Shown here one piece after another: positions 18,467-27,442 of a stretch of 64,000 nucleotides of DNA; within the stretch, counting starts at the first letter, position 1, and each line of letters opens with the position of its first letter. A program made the translations under genes and the position numbers. Source of the stretch: JADGRA01 sp052143535 (GTDB taxonomy: Bacteria > Myxococcota > Myxococcia > Myxococcales > Myxococcaceae); NCBI GenBank assembly GCA_052143535.1, contig JBKQSS010000066.1, positions 62,001 to 126,000 of the forward strand. The letters run 5' to 3'. The notes below the pieces were generated by a model that saw nothing but the letters and a program-made list of their open reading frames with translations, had not been told where the DNA came from and did no database searches.

Positions 18467-19138
18467 ATGCTCCGCGCTGCCATTTACGACATGGACGGGT
18501 TGCTGCTCGACTCGGAGCCCTACTGGGTGGAGGCCGAGCTCGAGGTGCTGGGGGACGTCGGCGTGCCCTTGACGCCCCAACTGGCGCGCGAGACGACGGG
18601 CATGCGGCTCGACGAGGCGGTGGCGCACTGGTACCGCCGTTTCCCGTGGAAGACAGAGACTGAAGCCGCGGTGCTGGCCCGGCTCACCCGGGCGGCGCAC
18701 CGCCTCATCCTGGCGCGGGCCGCGGCCAAACCGGGCGTCCAACAGTCGCTGCAACTCTTCCAGACGCTGGGCATCCGTCGGGCCTTGGCCTCCTCCTCGC
18801 CACTGACGCTCATCGAGGCGGTGGTGGAGAAGCTAGGGCTGGTTGGCCAATTCGAGCTCACCGTTTCGGCCGAGTCCGAGAGTCACGGCAAGCCGCACCC
18901 GGCGGTGTACCTCACGGCCGCCAAGCGCCTTGGGCTGGAGCCGTCCGAGTGCCTGGCGCTGGAGGACTCGGTGAACGGGCTCACCTCGGCCAAAGCGGCC
19001 GGCATGCGCGTCATCGCCGTGCCCGAAGCGGCCCACCGCCATGACGCGCGGTACGCGGCCGCGGACTGGGTGGTGGACTCGCTGTTGGACCTCGACCGCC
19101 TGCTCTTGGTGCGGGCTCGGCTAGGCGAACGCAGCTAA
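18467..19138 (+). CDS. hxpB: HAD-family sugar phosphatase (HxpB-like)
   Basis: A 223-residue HAD-superfamily hydrolase of subfamily IA. The nucleophile motif is DMDGLLLDSEPYW (Asp8, Asp10), motif II is the Ser in ASSSPL, motif III is the Lys of HGKPHPAVYL and motif IV is ALEDSVNG. The N-terminal wording and length closely match E. coli HxpB (YniC), a hexitol- and 2-deoxyglucose-6-phosphatase, so dephosphorylation of small sugar phosphates is likely; the exact substrate is not known. It follows uvrA by 43 bases on the same strand and may be co-transcribed. Confidence 0.85.
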   Translation: MLRAAIYDMDGLLLDSEPYWVEAELEVLGDVGVPLTPQLARETTGMRLDEAVAHWYRRFPWKTETEAAVLARLTRAAHRLILARAAAKPGVQQSLQLFQTLGIRRALASSSPLTLIEAVVEKLGLVGQFELTVSAESESHGKPHPAVYLTAAKRLGLEPSECLALEDSVNGLTSAKAAGMRVIAVPEAAHRHDARYAAADWVVDSLLDLDRLLLVRARLGERS

Positions 19139-19330
19139 TCCTTTCGGCGCTTTTGTCGTCTCTGGCGAGCCGCCTAAAGAAAAATGCTTAATGAGGCGCT
19201 GGCGCCCCCCCCCGAGGGACAAGGACGCACTCGGCTCGTCTGGGGCTTGCAACCGCCGCGCGGTTGAGGGTTTTGTGTCGGCCCGTTTCCCCCAAAAGCC
19301 AAGGCCAGCCGTTGCCAGAGGGTCTTCCAA

Positions 19331-21352
19331 ATGCACAGCGCCGCCTCTCTCCGTCTTCGTCTCCCCCAATGGAGCGGGCTCGCACTCGCTCTTCTCTCGT
19401 CTTCTGTCCTGGCCCAGACACCCTCGGCGGCACCGCCTGCTGCCTCGGCGGCCGCGAAGCCCACCGCCTATACCGGCCATGGGGCAGGCAGCGCTTCGGC
19501 TGAGGTGCTCGCCAAATACGCGCCCCCTACGCTTCCACCGGCGCTGAGCGCGCGCATCCAAGCCATGTTGGACGTGCGCGCGCCGGCCGCGGGACTCGTC
19601 TCTTCGGACGGCAAGCGCCTGTTTTTCAGCTGGACAGTCACTGGCACGGAGCAGGTGTGGCGACTGGACGGCCCCCAGCGTTTCCCGGTGCAGCTCACCG
19701 GAGGCGAGGACCGGACCGCCCCGGTGGCCATTGCCCCGGACGGCAGCTACCTCCTCATTTCGAGGGACCGGGGCGGCGAGGAGTACCCGGGGCTGTACTG
19801 GCAGTCCCCAGCGGGAGGGCCGCTGCAGCTCATCCAGCACCTGCCACGCGTCCAAACCATTGCCCAATTCATCTCGGATGACTCGCGCTACGTCTACTTC
19901 CGGGCCAATGACAAGAAGCCGGACTCCTACGCCATCTACCGCTGGGACAAGCAGAGCGGCACCAAGGAAACGGTGTTTGACCAAGAGGGGCTGTGGGTTG
20001 TGGCCGACCACCGGCCGGATGGGCGGCTCCTGCTGCGGAAGCAATTGGGCAGCGCGGTCACCGAAGTCTACGAGTGGAACCCCGCCTCGAAAGTCCTGAC
20101 GCCCATCATCGGCCAGGGCGAGCGCGAGGAATACGGCGCAGCCTACGGGGCAGCCGAGGGCGAGGTGCTGGTCCTGACGCCCAAGCTGGGGGAGTACCGC
20201 CGACTGTACCGGTGGCGAAAGGGGGCGCTCGAGCCCGTCACCCCAGAGATGAAACATGACGTGGCGGCGTTCCTCATCGACCAGCCGCGCACCCGCATTC
20301 TCTACACCGTCAACCAGGACGGCTACACGCGGCTCCACGCGCTGGATGCGCGCACTTTTAAGGCGCAGAGCCTGCCCAAGTTGCCGGAAGGGGACGGCGT
20401 CTTTCCGCGCAGCTTCAGCCCGACCGGCCGCTACGCCACCCTGGCGGTGGACACGGGCACCTCGCCGGCCCTCGGCTACGTCGTCGACTTCAAGGCGGGC
20501 AAGGTCACCCAGTGGCAGCTGCCCAGCGCGCCCGAAGTGGACCTCGCCCTCTTCGTCCAGGCCAAGCTGGAAACCTACCCAGCCCGCGACGGGACGCCCA
20601 TCCCGATGCTGGTCCGGCGCCCGCTCAAGTGCACAGAGCCCTGCCCGGTGGTGGTGGCCTTCCACGGGGGCCCGGAGGGCCAGTCCGTGCCTGGTTTCAA
20701 TGTCCGGGCGCAGCTCTTCGTCGACGCTGGCTTCGTCGTCGTCGAGCCCAATGTCCGCGGCAGCGACGGCTACGGCAAAAGCTGGTTCCACGCCGACGAC
20801 GGACCGAAGCGGCTCAACATTATTACCGACATCGAGGACTGCTCGACCTTCATCCGCAAGGCCTGGGCGGTGGGCGGCCAGGCGCCCAAGCTGGGCGTCT
20901 TCGGCGGAAGCTACGGGGGCTACTCGTCCCTCATCGCCATGACCATGTTCGCCGGCGCCTACGACGCGGGGGTGGACATCGTCGGCATCTCCAATCTCCT
21001 CACCTTCCTCAACAACACCGCCCCCTACCGCCGGGCGCTGCGGGTCAACGAGTACGGCGACCCGGAGAAGGACAAGGAAGCGCTGCTCAAGCTGTCCCCC
21101 ATCACCTACATCGACCGGGTGAAGGCGCCGCTGTTAATTATTGCCGGAGCCAATGACCCGCGCGTGCCGGTGGGTGAGGCCATCCAGATGCACGACGCGC
21201 TCAGCGCCCGTGGGCTGAAGAGCCCGCTCATCATTTTCCCGGACGAGGGACACGGCGCGGCCAAGCGGGCCAACCAGGTGGTGCAGGCTGGCGCGTCCAT
21301 CGAGTTTTTCGAGCAGACGCTGAAGCCGGCCCCTAAGTCGGCCGCGCGCTGA
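19331..21352 (+). CDS. Secreted S9-family (prolyl oligopeptidase-type) peptidase
   Basis: A 673-residue serine peptidase with a signal peptide (about residues 1-29, ending SSSVLAQ). A beta-propeller region (about 60-400) is followed by an alpha/beta-hydrolase domain. The catalytic triad is Ser527 in FGGSYGGYSS, Asp609 in GANDPRVP and His641 in DEGHGAA. Family members (acylaminoacyl peptidase and DPP type) release short peptides. It converges on a peptide symporter gene, with one base between the two stop codons, which suggests paired extracytoplasmic digestion and uptake. A 7-bp hairpin at 19250-19266 lies upstream, but no clear promoter is visible. Confidence 0.93.
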   Translation: MHSAASLRLRLPQWSGLALALLSSSVLAQTPSAAPPAASAAAKPTAYTGHGAGSASAEVLAKYAPPTLPPALSARIQAMLDVRAPAAGLVSSDGKRLFFSWTVTGTEQVWRLDGPQRFPVQLTGGEDRTAPVAIAPDGSYLLISRDRGGEEYPGLYWQSPAGGPLQLIQHLPRVQTIAQFISDDSRYVYFRANDKKPDSYAIYRWDKQSGTKETVFDQEGLWVVADHRPDGRLLLRKQLGSAVTEVYEWNPASKVLTPIIGQGEREEYGAAYGAAEGEVLVLTPKLGEYRRLYRWRKGALEPVTPEMKHDVAAFLIDQPRTRILYTVNQDGYTRLHALDARTFKAQSLPKLPEGDGVFPRSFSPTGRYATLAVDTGTSPALGYVVDFKAGKVTQWQLPSAPEVDLALFVQAKLETYPARDGTPIPMLVRRPLKCTEPCPVVVAFHGGPEGQSVPGFNVRAQLFVDAGFVVVEPNVRGSDGYGKSWFHADDGPKRLNIITDIEDCSTFIRKAWAVGGQAPKLGVFGGSYGGYSSLIAMTMFAGAYDAGVDIVGISNLLTFLNNTAPYRRALRVNEYGDPEKDKEALLKLSPITYIDRVKAPLLIIAGANDPRVPVGEAIQMHDALSARGLKSPLIIFPDEGHGAAKRANQVVQAGASIEFFEQTLKPAPKSAAR

Positions 21353-21353
21353 C

Positions 21354-22865
21354 TTAAGCCGCCGGCTTGGGAGCGGGTGCGCCCAGGGTGACGTCCTCCG
21401 CGCCATGCGTCATCCGGGTCAGCATCCCGGACAAGGCCAGCAGCACCACGCCGGCACCGGCGGTGAAGCAGACGATGATGCCGAACATGGCCTGGTCGCC
21501 GACACGCTCGGCGGCCCCGCCCAGCATGCCCGCCAGCTTGTTGGCCGCGGCATTGGAGAGAAACCACACCCCCATCAGAGCCGAGGCAAACTTGGTGGGA
21601 GCGAGCTTGGTAATCATCGAGAGGCCCACCGGAGAAATGGCCAGTTCTCCCCAGGTGTGGAAGAGGTAGGCGCCCACCACCCAGAGCAGCGCCGCCTTGC
21701 CCTCGGCCGCGCTCTGCCGAGCAGCGGCGTACATCAGCACGAAGCCGCCGGACACGAGGAGCATCCCCAACGCCATCTTGGTGGCCGTCCTCGGCTCCTT
21801 GCCGCGGGCGGCCAGCCAGGTCCACATCGCGGCGAAGAGTGGAGCAAACAGCACAATGAACGCGGAATTGACGGACTGGAACCAGGTGGTGGGGACTGTC
21901 CAGTCGAAGACGCCTCGGTCCACCTTGGTGTCGGTGTAGAGATTCATCAGGCCGCCGGCCTGCTCGAAGGCGGCCCAGAAAAAGACGACGAAGAGCACCA
22001 GGACGAAAATAACGATGACGCGGTCTCGCTCGTCCTTGCTGAGCTTTCCGAAAAACGTCAGGTAGAGGAAGAAGCCGAGCATCGTCCCGAGGATGGCGGT
22101 GAGCAGGACCACGTCCCAGTTGACCCGTCCGGCGAGGGGCCCCTTCACCGCCACCCAGGCCAGGGCGGCCAGCACCAGCGCCGCCACCCCCAGCACCCGG
22201 AGAAAGCGCCGCACCTCTTTGGCCGACGGCTTTTCCTTGAGCGTCCCAATTCCAGGTAACAGTTTCCCCTTGAGGGCGAGGAAGGTGGCGACGCCAATCG
22301 CCATGCCCAACCCCGACAGGGCGAAGCCAAAGGACCAGTCCACTTTCTCAGCCACGCCGCCCGCCAGCAGCGGTCCGGCGAAGCCGCCGAGGTTGATGCC
22401 CATGTAGAAGATGGTGAAGGCGTTGTCGCGCCGGCGGTCGCCGGGGGCGTAGAGCTGCCCCACCATGGTGGAGATGTTGGCTTTGAAGAAGCCGTTGCCC
22501 AACACCAGGACGGTGAGCCCGGCGTAAAGCGTCGGCACCGACTTCACCGCGCAGAGGAATTGCCCAAACATCATCAGGGTGCCACCCAGCACCACCGAGA
22601 GCCGCTGTCCGAGAAAGCGGTCGGCGATGTAGCCCCCCAGCACCGGCGTCAAGTAGACGAGCCCGGTATACGTCCCGTACAGACTCAAGGCTTCGGTGCG
22701 CGACCAGCCCAGGCCCCGCGTCGCGTCCACCAAGTACAGCACCAGGAAGGCGCGCATCCCGTAGTACTGGAAGCGCTCGAAGGCCTCGGTGAAGAAGAGG
22801 AGGTACAGCCCCTTGGGGTGTCTCTTCCCGGTCGACGCGGCAACGGCGGCGGTGGCTGTCGTCAT
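21354..22865 (-). CDS. POT-family proton-dependent oligopeptide symporter
   Basis: A 503-residue multi-pass membrane protein of the major facilitator superfamily. The POT signature ExxERFxYYG is present as EAFERFQYYGMRAF at residues 27-40, and the PTR2-type segment FYMGINLGGFAGPLL follows in helix 4-5. About 12-14 hydrophobic segments can be counted. These carriers import di- and tripeptides with protons across the inner membrane. It converges with the S9 peptidase gene and shares a divergent 199-base region with nadA. Confidence 0.92.
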   Translation of the reverse strand: MTTATAAVAASTGKRHPKGLYLLFFTEAFERFQYYGMRAFLVLYLVDATRGLGWSRTEALSLYGTYTGLVYLTPVLGGYIADRFLGQRLSVVLGGTLMMFGQFLCAVKSVPTLYAGLTVLVLGNGFFKANISTMVGQLYAPGDRRRDNAFTIFYMGINLGGFAGPLLAGGVAEKVDWSFGFALSGLGMAIGVATFLALKGKLLPGIGTLKEKPSAKEVRRFLRVLGVAALVLAALAWVAVKGPLAGRVNWDVVLLTAILGTMLGFFLYLTFFGKLSKDERDRVIVIFVLVLFVVFFWAAFEQAGGLMNLYTDTKVDRGVFDWTVPTTWFQSVNSAFIVLFAPLFAAMWTWLAARGKEPRTATKMALGMLLVSGGFVLMYAAARQSAAEGKAALLWVVGAYLFHTWGELAISPVGLSMITKLAPTKFASALMGVWFLSNAAANKLAGMLGGAAERVGDQAMFGIIVCFTAGAGVVLLALSGMLTRMTHGAEDVTLGAPAPKPAA

Positions 22866-23064
22866 TCGGCCCCTTGGCGTCGACGGCTCCGCCCGGGCAG
22901 CCGGGAGCGGACCGCAACAGCCTTTCGTACCAGAAGGCCGGGCGGCGGAGGGAGGAAAGCGGCTCGGCCGTCCTCTCCCAAGAGGCGCTGCCCCCAGGGA
23001 AGCTCCGCCCTGGCGTCAGGCCTTTTCGAGCGTTATTGCCACGGGCAAGAGAAAGCCCTCGCCA

Positions 23065-24003
23065 GTGGCCATCGCCCTCGACACGCTTGACTTGGAAGCC
23101 GACGTCCGCCGGCTCAAGAAGAGCCTCAACGCCGTCATCCTCGCCCACTACTACCAGGAGAGTGAGGTGCAGGACGTCGCCGACTTCGTCGGCGACAGCC
23201 TGGCGCTCGCCCAAGAGGCGGCCAAAACCAAGGCCGACACCATCGTCTTCTGCGGTGTCCACTTCATGGCCGAGACGGCGAAAATATTAAATCCAGAGAA
23301 GCTCGTCCTGTTGCCGGACCTCAAGGCCGGCTGCAGCCTCTCCGACCGCTGCCCGCCGGCGGCCTTTCGGGCCTTCGTCGACCAGCACCCGGGCGCCTTC
23401 GTGGTGACGTACGTCAACAGCTCGGCGGCGGTGAAGGCCATGAGCGACGTCATCTGCACCTCCTCCAACGCGGCGCGGATTGTGGCCCGGGCCCCTTCGG
23501 AGCGGCCAGTGCTGTTCGCCCCGGACCAGCACTTGGGCCGCTGGGTGACGAAGCAGACAGGCCGGGAGATGGTGCTCTGGCCGGGCAGCTGCATGGTGCA
23601 TGAAATTTTCAGCGAGAAGCGGCTGGTGCAGCTGAAGACGCAGCACCCGGAGGCGGTGGTGGTGGCGCACCCGGAATGCGAGGCCAGCGTCCTGCGGCAC
23701 GCCGACTATGTCGGCAGCACTCGCGGAATTCTCGAGCACGTCCTGAACAGCGACCGCAGCACCTTCATCGTCGCCACCGAGGTGGGCATCCTCCACCAAA
23801 TGCAGAAGCGGGCGCCGGAGAAGACGTACCTGGCCGCCCCGCCGGACAACGGGTGTGCGTGCAATGAGTGTCCGCACATGAAGCTCAACACCCTGGAAAA
23901 GCTCGTGCAGTGCATGCGGAAGCGGACCCCGGAGCTGACCATGCCCACGGCGCTCCTCGAGGCCGCGCGCGTCCCCTTGCAGCGGATGCTTGACTGGTCC
24001 TAA
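23065..24003 (+). CDS. nadA: Quinolinate synthase
   Basis: NadA condenses iminoaspartate with dihydroxyacetone phosphate to quinolinate in NAD synthesis. I start it at a GTG (312 residues), because the frame upstream back to 22789 reads as antisense of the symporter promoter region; this start has only a weak ribosome site. The three 4Fe-4S ligands are Cys90 (KAGCSL), Cys176 (GSCMVHE) and one of Cys264/266/269 in NGCACNECPHM. Also present are AHYYQ near the start and the VVAHPECEASV loop. No nadB or nadC lies nearby. Confidence 0.94.
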   Translation: MAIALDTLDLEADVRRLKKSLNAVILAHYYQESEVQDVADFVGDSLALAQEAAKTKADTIVFCGVHFMAETAKILNPEKLVLLPDLKAGCSLSDRCPPAAFRAFVDQHPGAFVVTYVNSSAAVKAMSDVICTSSNAARIVARAPSERPVLFAPDQHLGRWVTKQTGREMVLWPGSCMVHEIFSEKRLVQLKTQHPEAVVVAHPECEASVLRHADYVGSTRGILEHVLNSDRSTFIVATEVGILHQMQKRAPEKTYLAAPPDNGCACNECPHMKLNTLEKLVQCMRKRTPELTMPTALLEAARVPLQRMLDWS

Positions 24004-24043
24004 AGGCAGCTTCCTTTTGCCTCCCGGCTGTAGTCCCGTGCTA

Positions 24044-24631
24044 ATGGCTTCCTCAAAGCCCGTGGCCACCCGCTTCTTTTCCCTCCCGTCGCACTTGCTC
24101 GTCCCCCCGCCGCGTCTTCTTCCGGCGGAGCGCATTTTTGAGCCCGAGCTGCCGGCGGTGGTGGGCGCGGTGGACCGGGCCATCGCCGGGGCGGAATTTC
24201 GAGACCAGCGCCTGGAAACGCGGCTGGAGCAGCTGTTGTCCGAAGCCGAGCGCTTCGCCGCCCCGTCGGCCGACGCCGGGCCCTCCATCATCCTCGCCCG
24301 GCCGCCAGGGGACTTGCCGGCCCTCCTCCGGACGGCGGACCAGCTCGAGTCAATGGCCGTGGACACCGACGGCGAGCGCGCACTGGTATGGAAGTGCGAG
24401 ACGTGCGGCACCCGTTACGCCGTCCCGGTGGCGCTGGCCAGGGACGTGGCCATCCACTGCGAGCGCTGTGGGCAACCGGTGCAGCTTCTCCGCACCCGTT
24501 CGCTCGGGGAGCAATCCCTCATGGACCCCCACCACAGCGCAGTGAATGTCGCCCGGCGCGCACTGGCCGCCTTCTTTCGCGAGTCGATGGCCCGGGGCTG
24601 GCCCGTCCTCGCCAGCCGCAACCGCAGCTGA
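24044..24631 (+). CDS. Zinc-ribbon protein of unknown function
   Basis: A 195-residue protein that I do not recognise. The N-terminal 110 residues are helical and charged. Residues 116-150 form a CPxCG-like zinc ribbon: Cys118 and Cys121 (CETCG), then Cys139 and Cys142 (CERCG). A short helical tail follows. The ATG chosen has no strong ribosome site; a GTG lies six bases upstream. Its stop overlaps the next start by one base (TGATG), so it is coupled to the membrane-protein gene that follows. It lies 40 bases after nadA on the same strand. Confidence 0.7.
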   Translation: MASSKPVATRFFSLPSHLLVPPPRLLPAERIFEPELPAVVGAVDRAIAGAEFRDQRLETRLEQLLSEAERFAAPSADAGPSIILARPPGDLPALLRTADQLESMAVDTDGERALVWKCETCGTRYAVPVALARDVAIHCERCGQPVQLLRTRSLGEQSLMDPHHSAVNVARRALAAFFRESMARGWPVLASRNRS

Positions 24632-26202
24632 TGGCCGCTCGCTTCGGTCGCTCAGCGTACGCGCTGGCGCTCCTCTTCGCCGTCCTTCCATTGTGGGCGG
24701 CCCACCAGCTGCCGATGGTGGACCTCCCGCAGCACCTGGCGCTCATTTCGGCCCTGCACCGCCTGAAGGACGCCACCACCCTTTACCCGGAAGTGTTTGC
24801 CTCTCGCGGCGAGCTCACGCCCTACCTCGGCTACTACCACCTGGTGTCCCTCCTCAACTGGCTATTACCGCTGGAAGTCGCCAACCGCTGCTTCCTCACC
24901 CTGGTGGTGGCTGGACTGCCGCTCAGCGTGGGCTTCTTGTTGCATTCTTTGGGTCGCCCCCGCTGGCCAAGCCTTCTGGCCCTGCCCTTCTCCTATGGAG
25001 ACAGCTTCGGCTGGGGCTTCATCAACTACCTCGCCTCGCTGCCGTTGGCGGTGTTGGCCTGCGGCTGCTTCGTCCACGCGCTCGAGGAGTCCCCCCAGCG
25101 GCGGCAATGGGCGCTGGTGCATGCGGTGGTGCTTCTGGCCGCGCTTTTGATGCACGTGCAGGCCTTCTTCTTCCTCGCCCTGGCCCTCCCCTGGCTCCTT
25201 TTCACCACCCGCAGCCAACACGGCTGGAGGGGCCGGGCTCCGGCGCTTCTCTCCTGCATCCCGGCGGTGGCCCTCTTCGCCGTCTGGGGAGCCGGGCGGC
25301 TGCTCGCTCCGGCCGAGGTGGCCGAGGGCGCTCCGTGGAAAGCCTGGGGCCCACTCTTCTCGGAGAGAAACCTGGCCTTCAAACCCTTTGCCCAAAACCT
25401 CGCCGAGCTGCCCCGCGTCCTCGCCAACCAGCTGCGCGACGGCTCGGACCGCTGGGCCCTCGGCGCGGTCCTCCTTCTGTGGGTGGCCGCCACGCTGGCC
25501 GTCCTGTTGGGGGCCAAGGGGACGGTGCGCGAGCAGGGAGTTTCCCGGCTTCGGCTTCTGGGACTGGGCTTTCTGGCCCTTGGGCTGTACTTCACTCTGC
25601 CCTTCGACATCCGCGGCGCCATCTACTACCTCAACACGCGCTACGCCCACCTGGCGGCGGCGCTGTTTGCGGCCGCGGTGCCACCTCTGGCCCGGGGGCT
25701 GCGGCCGCTCTTCCTCGGGCTGTCGGCCGCCGCGGCGCTGGTCCTGGCGCTTCCTCTGGCGGTCGCCTTCCGCGCCTTCGACGCCGAGGCCGCGCCGCTG
25801 TTGCACTTCGCCGCGCTGACGCCGCCCGAGCCGCGCGTCATGGGGCTCATTTTCAACCCGGGCTCGCGCGTGGTGACGCACCCGGTGTTTCTCCACGCGG
25901 CCAGCGTCATGGCGCGCCTGAAAGGCGGCATCACCAACTTCAGCTTTGCCCTCACCCCGCACTCCCCGTTGCGCTACCGCGGCCCCCCGCCGCCCACCTT
26001 CCCTTCCGAGTGGCGCCCGGACGGCTTTCGCTGGGAGGGCATGGGCGAGGCCTACAGCCACTTTCTCTTGCGGGGGGTGCCGCCGGAGCGCCTCTTCGGC
26101 AGCCGTCTCGGCAGGGACGTCCACCTCGTGGCGGAGGAGGGGGGCATGTGGTGGCTGGAGCGCGGGGCCGCCTCTGCGCAGCCAGGGAGGCCCGTGCCAT
26201 GA
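24631..26202 (+). CDS. Multi-pass membrane protein, possibly GT-C type
   Basis: A 523-residue protein with roughly 10-12 hydrophobic helices and a soluble C-terminal part of about 130 residues. The first periplasmic loop holds an acidic motif (PMVDLPQHLAL), the position where GT-C glycosyltransferases keep their catalytic Asp. That resemblance is suggestive only; I do not recognise the family. It is translationally coupled at both ends (TGATG with the zinc-ribbon gene, ATGA with the gene after it), so the three form a tight cassette. Other frames over this stretch are open because of GC bias and are not genes. Confidence 0.72.
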   Translation: MAARFGRSAYALALLFAVLPLWAAHQLPMVDLPQHLALISALHRLKDATTLYPEVFASRGELTPYLGYYHLVSLLNWLLPLEVANRCFLTLVVAGLPLSVGFLLHSLGRPRWPSLLALPFSYGDSFGWGFINYLASLPLAVLACGCFVHALEESPQRRQWALVHAVVLLAALLMHVQAFFFLALALPWLLFTTRSQHGWRGRAPALLSCIPAVALFAVWGAGRLLAPAEVAEGAPWKAWGPLFSERNLAFKPFAQNLAELPRVLANQLRDGSDRWALGAVLLLWVAATLAVLLGAKGTVREQGVSRLRLLGLGFLALGLYFTLPFDIRGAIYYLNTRYAHLAAALFAAAVPPLARGLRPLFLGLSAAAALVLALPLAVAFRAFDAEAAPLLHFAALTPPEPRVMGLIFNPGSRVVTHPVFLHAASVMARLKGGITNFSFALTPHSPLRYRGPPPPTFPSEWRPDGFRWEGMGEAYSHFLLRGVPPERLFGSRLGRDVHLVAEEGGMWWLERGAASAQPGRPVP

Positions 26203-27365
26203 GGACGCCGTCGCTGGCACACACCTTGCGCACCACCGCCGCCCCACCGGAGGGCCAGGACGGCCAGGCCTGGGCGACGGCCCGCGCGGTGCTGCGCCAA
26301 GAGGCCTCGCCGGCCGCGGCCGAGGCACTGGAGGAGCCCCTCCTGTCGGCCCTCCTCGAGGCCCTCGTCGAGGAGCGCCTGGCCGGCCCGGTGGACGTGC
26401 TGGCCGCGAGCTCGGCCAAGCACGTGGCCAAGGCCGCTCGGCGCGCGCAGTACCGGCTCCGTTCGGCGGGCGTGGCCACCCGAAGCCCGGCGCCCAAGGC
26501 GCAGGTGGCGTCCCCGCCGCCTGAGGCCGCAGCCGAGCTTCCCTCCTTGCTGTCGCCGCCCGACGGCTTGGGAGAAGCGCTGCTTCTGGTGGCCCGGCCA
26601 GTGAAGGGGGGCCTCGCCCTGCACGAGGTGGTGCTGTCCGATGAGCTGGGGCTACTGGCCCACCGGGAGCTCGACAGCAGCCGCAGCGCCTGGCGGCGCT
26701 CGCTTCGCGAGGCGAAGGGCCAGGGGTTGCGAGAAATTTCGCTCGAGGAGGCGCGCGCCCTGTTGGCCGAGGCCTACCGCTGCAACCTCGCCACGCGCTC
26801 GCCGCTGCCCAAGGGGGCCGAGGAGATGTTGCGCCGGCTGGAAGTGGACCCAGCCATCGCCCCCCCGCCGCCGCTCCCTCCACCCGAGGAGGGGGACGCA
26901 GCGCTGGCGCTCGAGGGGGCAAGCTTGCACCAGGAGCCCGAGCTCCGGGGCTGGCTGCCCCCGGAGGCGGAGCTCAAGCTGCTCGCGGCACGGGTGCAAG
27001 AGGTGGAGTCCAGCCCCCTGGCCCTCTCGCCCCAGCAGCGGGCGGTGCAGCTCGACGAGCGCGTGCGGGCCATGGCCGAGGCCTTCTTCACGCCGGAGCG
27101 CTCCCAACTTTACGCCCGGCGGCTGTGGCTGACGGCGGACGTCTTTTCCCGGACGGGCCGCGCTCGCGCGGCGTTGGTGGCGCGCGCCGAAGCCCGGCGC
27201 CTCTTCCACCAAGCGCCCGGCCTCTTCTCGCGCTTTGCCGAGGCCCTCTACGCAAAACTGGTGCACCACCCGTCGCCTGCGGCCGGCCCCGGGGCGGCGG
27301 CCGGTGCCCCGGCAAAGGAGGCTCCGGCGGAGCGCCGCACCAAGGGCGGCCTCATTCTCCCGTAG
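26199..27365 (+). CDS. Unknown soluble protein, third gene of cassette
   Basis: A 388-residue protein with no family I can name. It starts in an ATGA overlap with the membrane-protein stop. It is rich in Ala, Leu, Glu and Arg. A helical N-terminus (residues about 30-85) leads to a Pro-rich linker, then a mixed domain (about 120-215, with VLSDELGLLAHRELDSS), a PPPPLPPPEE linker and a long helical C-terminal half ending in a Lys-rich tail. No signal peptide or membrane segment is visible, so it is probably cytoplasmic. Coupling to a zinc-ribbon and a membrane protein suggests a shared task. Confidence 0.68.
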   Translation: MRTPSLAHTLRTTAAPPEGQDGQAWATARAVLRQEASPAAAEALEEPLLSALLEALVEERLAGPVDVLAASSAKHVAKAARRAQYRLRSAGVATRSPAPKAQVASPPPEAAAELPSLLSPPDGLGEALLLVARPVKGGLALHEVVLSDELGLLAHRELDSSRSAWRRSLREAKGQGLREISLEEARALLAEAYRCNLATRSPLPKGAEEMLRRLEVDPAIAPPPPLPPPEEGDAALALEGASLHQEPELRGWLPPEAELKLLAARVQEVESSPLALSPQQRAVQLDERVRAMAEAFFTPERSQLYARRLWLTADVFSRTGRARAALVARAEARRLFHQAPGLFSRFAEALYAKLVHHPSPAAGPGAAAGAPAKEAPAERRTKGGLILP

Positions 27366-27442
27366 GGGCTTTTCGCACGGTGCCCGCTTTCTGGCTTTGA
27401 GGTGGACGGCCGGGGGCCGGCGGAGCTAACCAGGGAGGGCCA

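Noticed and set aside
19250..19266. 7-bp hairpin CAACCGC/GCGGTTG as terminator
   Set aside because: Only four T follow at a distance and it is 110 bases past the phosphatase stop; too weak to call.
26215..26229. Sigma54-like TGGCAC-5-TTGC
   Set aside because: It matches the consensus and spacing but lies inside the start of a coupled gene with no activator gene or site nearby; chance is likely in high-GC DNA.
24865..26922. 685-codon minus-strand frame opposite the membrane-protein gene
   Set aside because: Low-complexity Arg/Pro/Gly translation; the plus strand has a coherent membrane protein with coupled neighbours.
24546..27365. A 939-codon open frame across the unknown cassette
   Set aside because: Its first 550 codons are an alternative frame of the zinc-ribbon and membrane-protein genes and give Pro/Arg/Gly-rich sequence; only the part from 26199 is coding.
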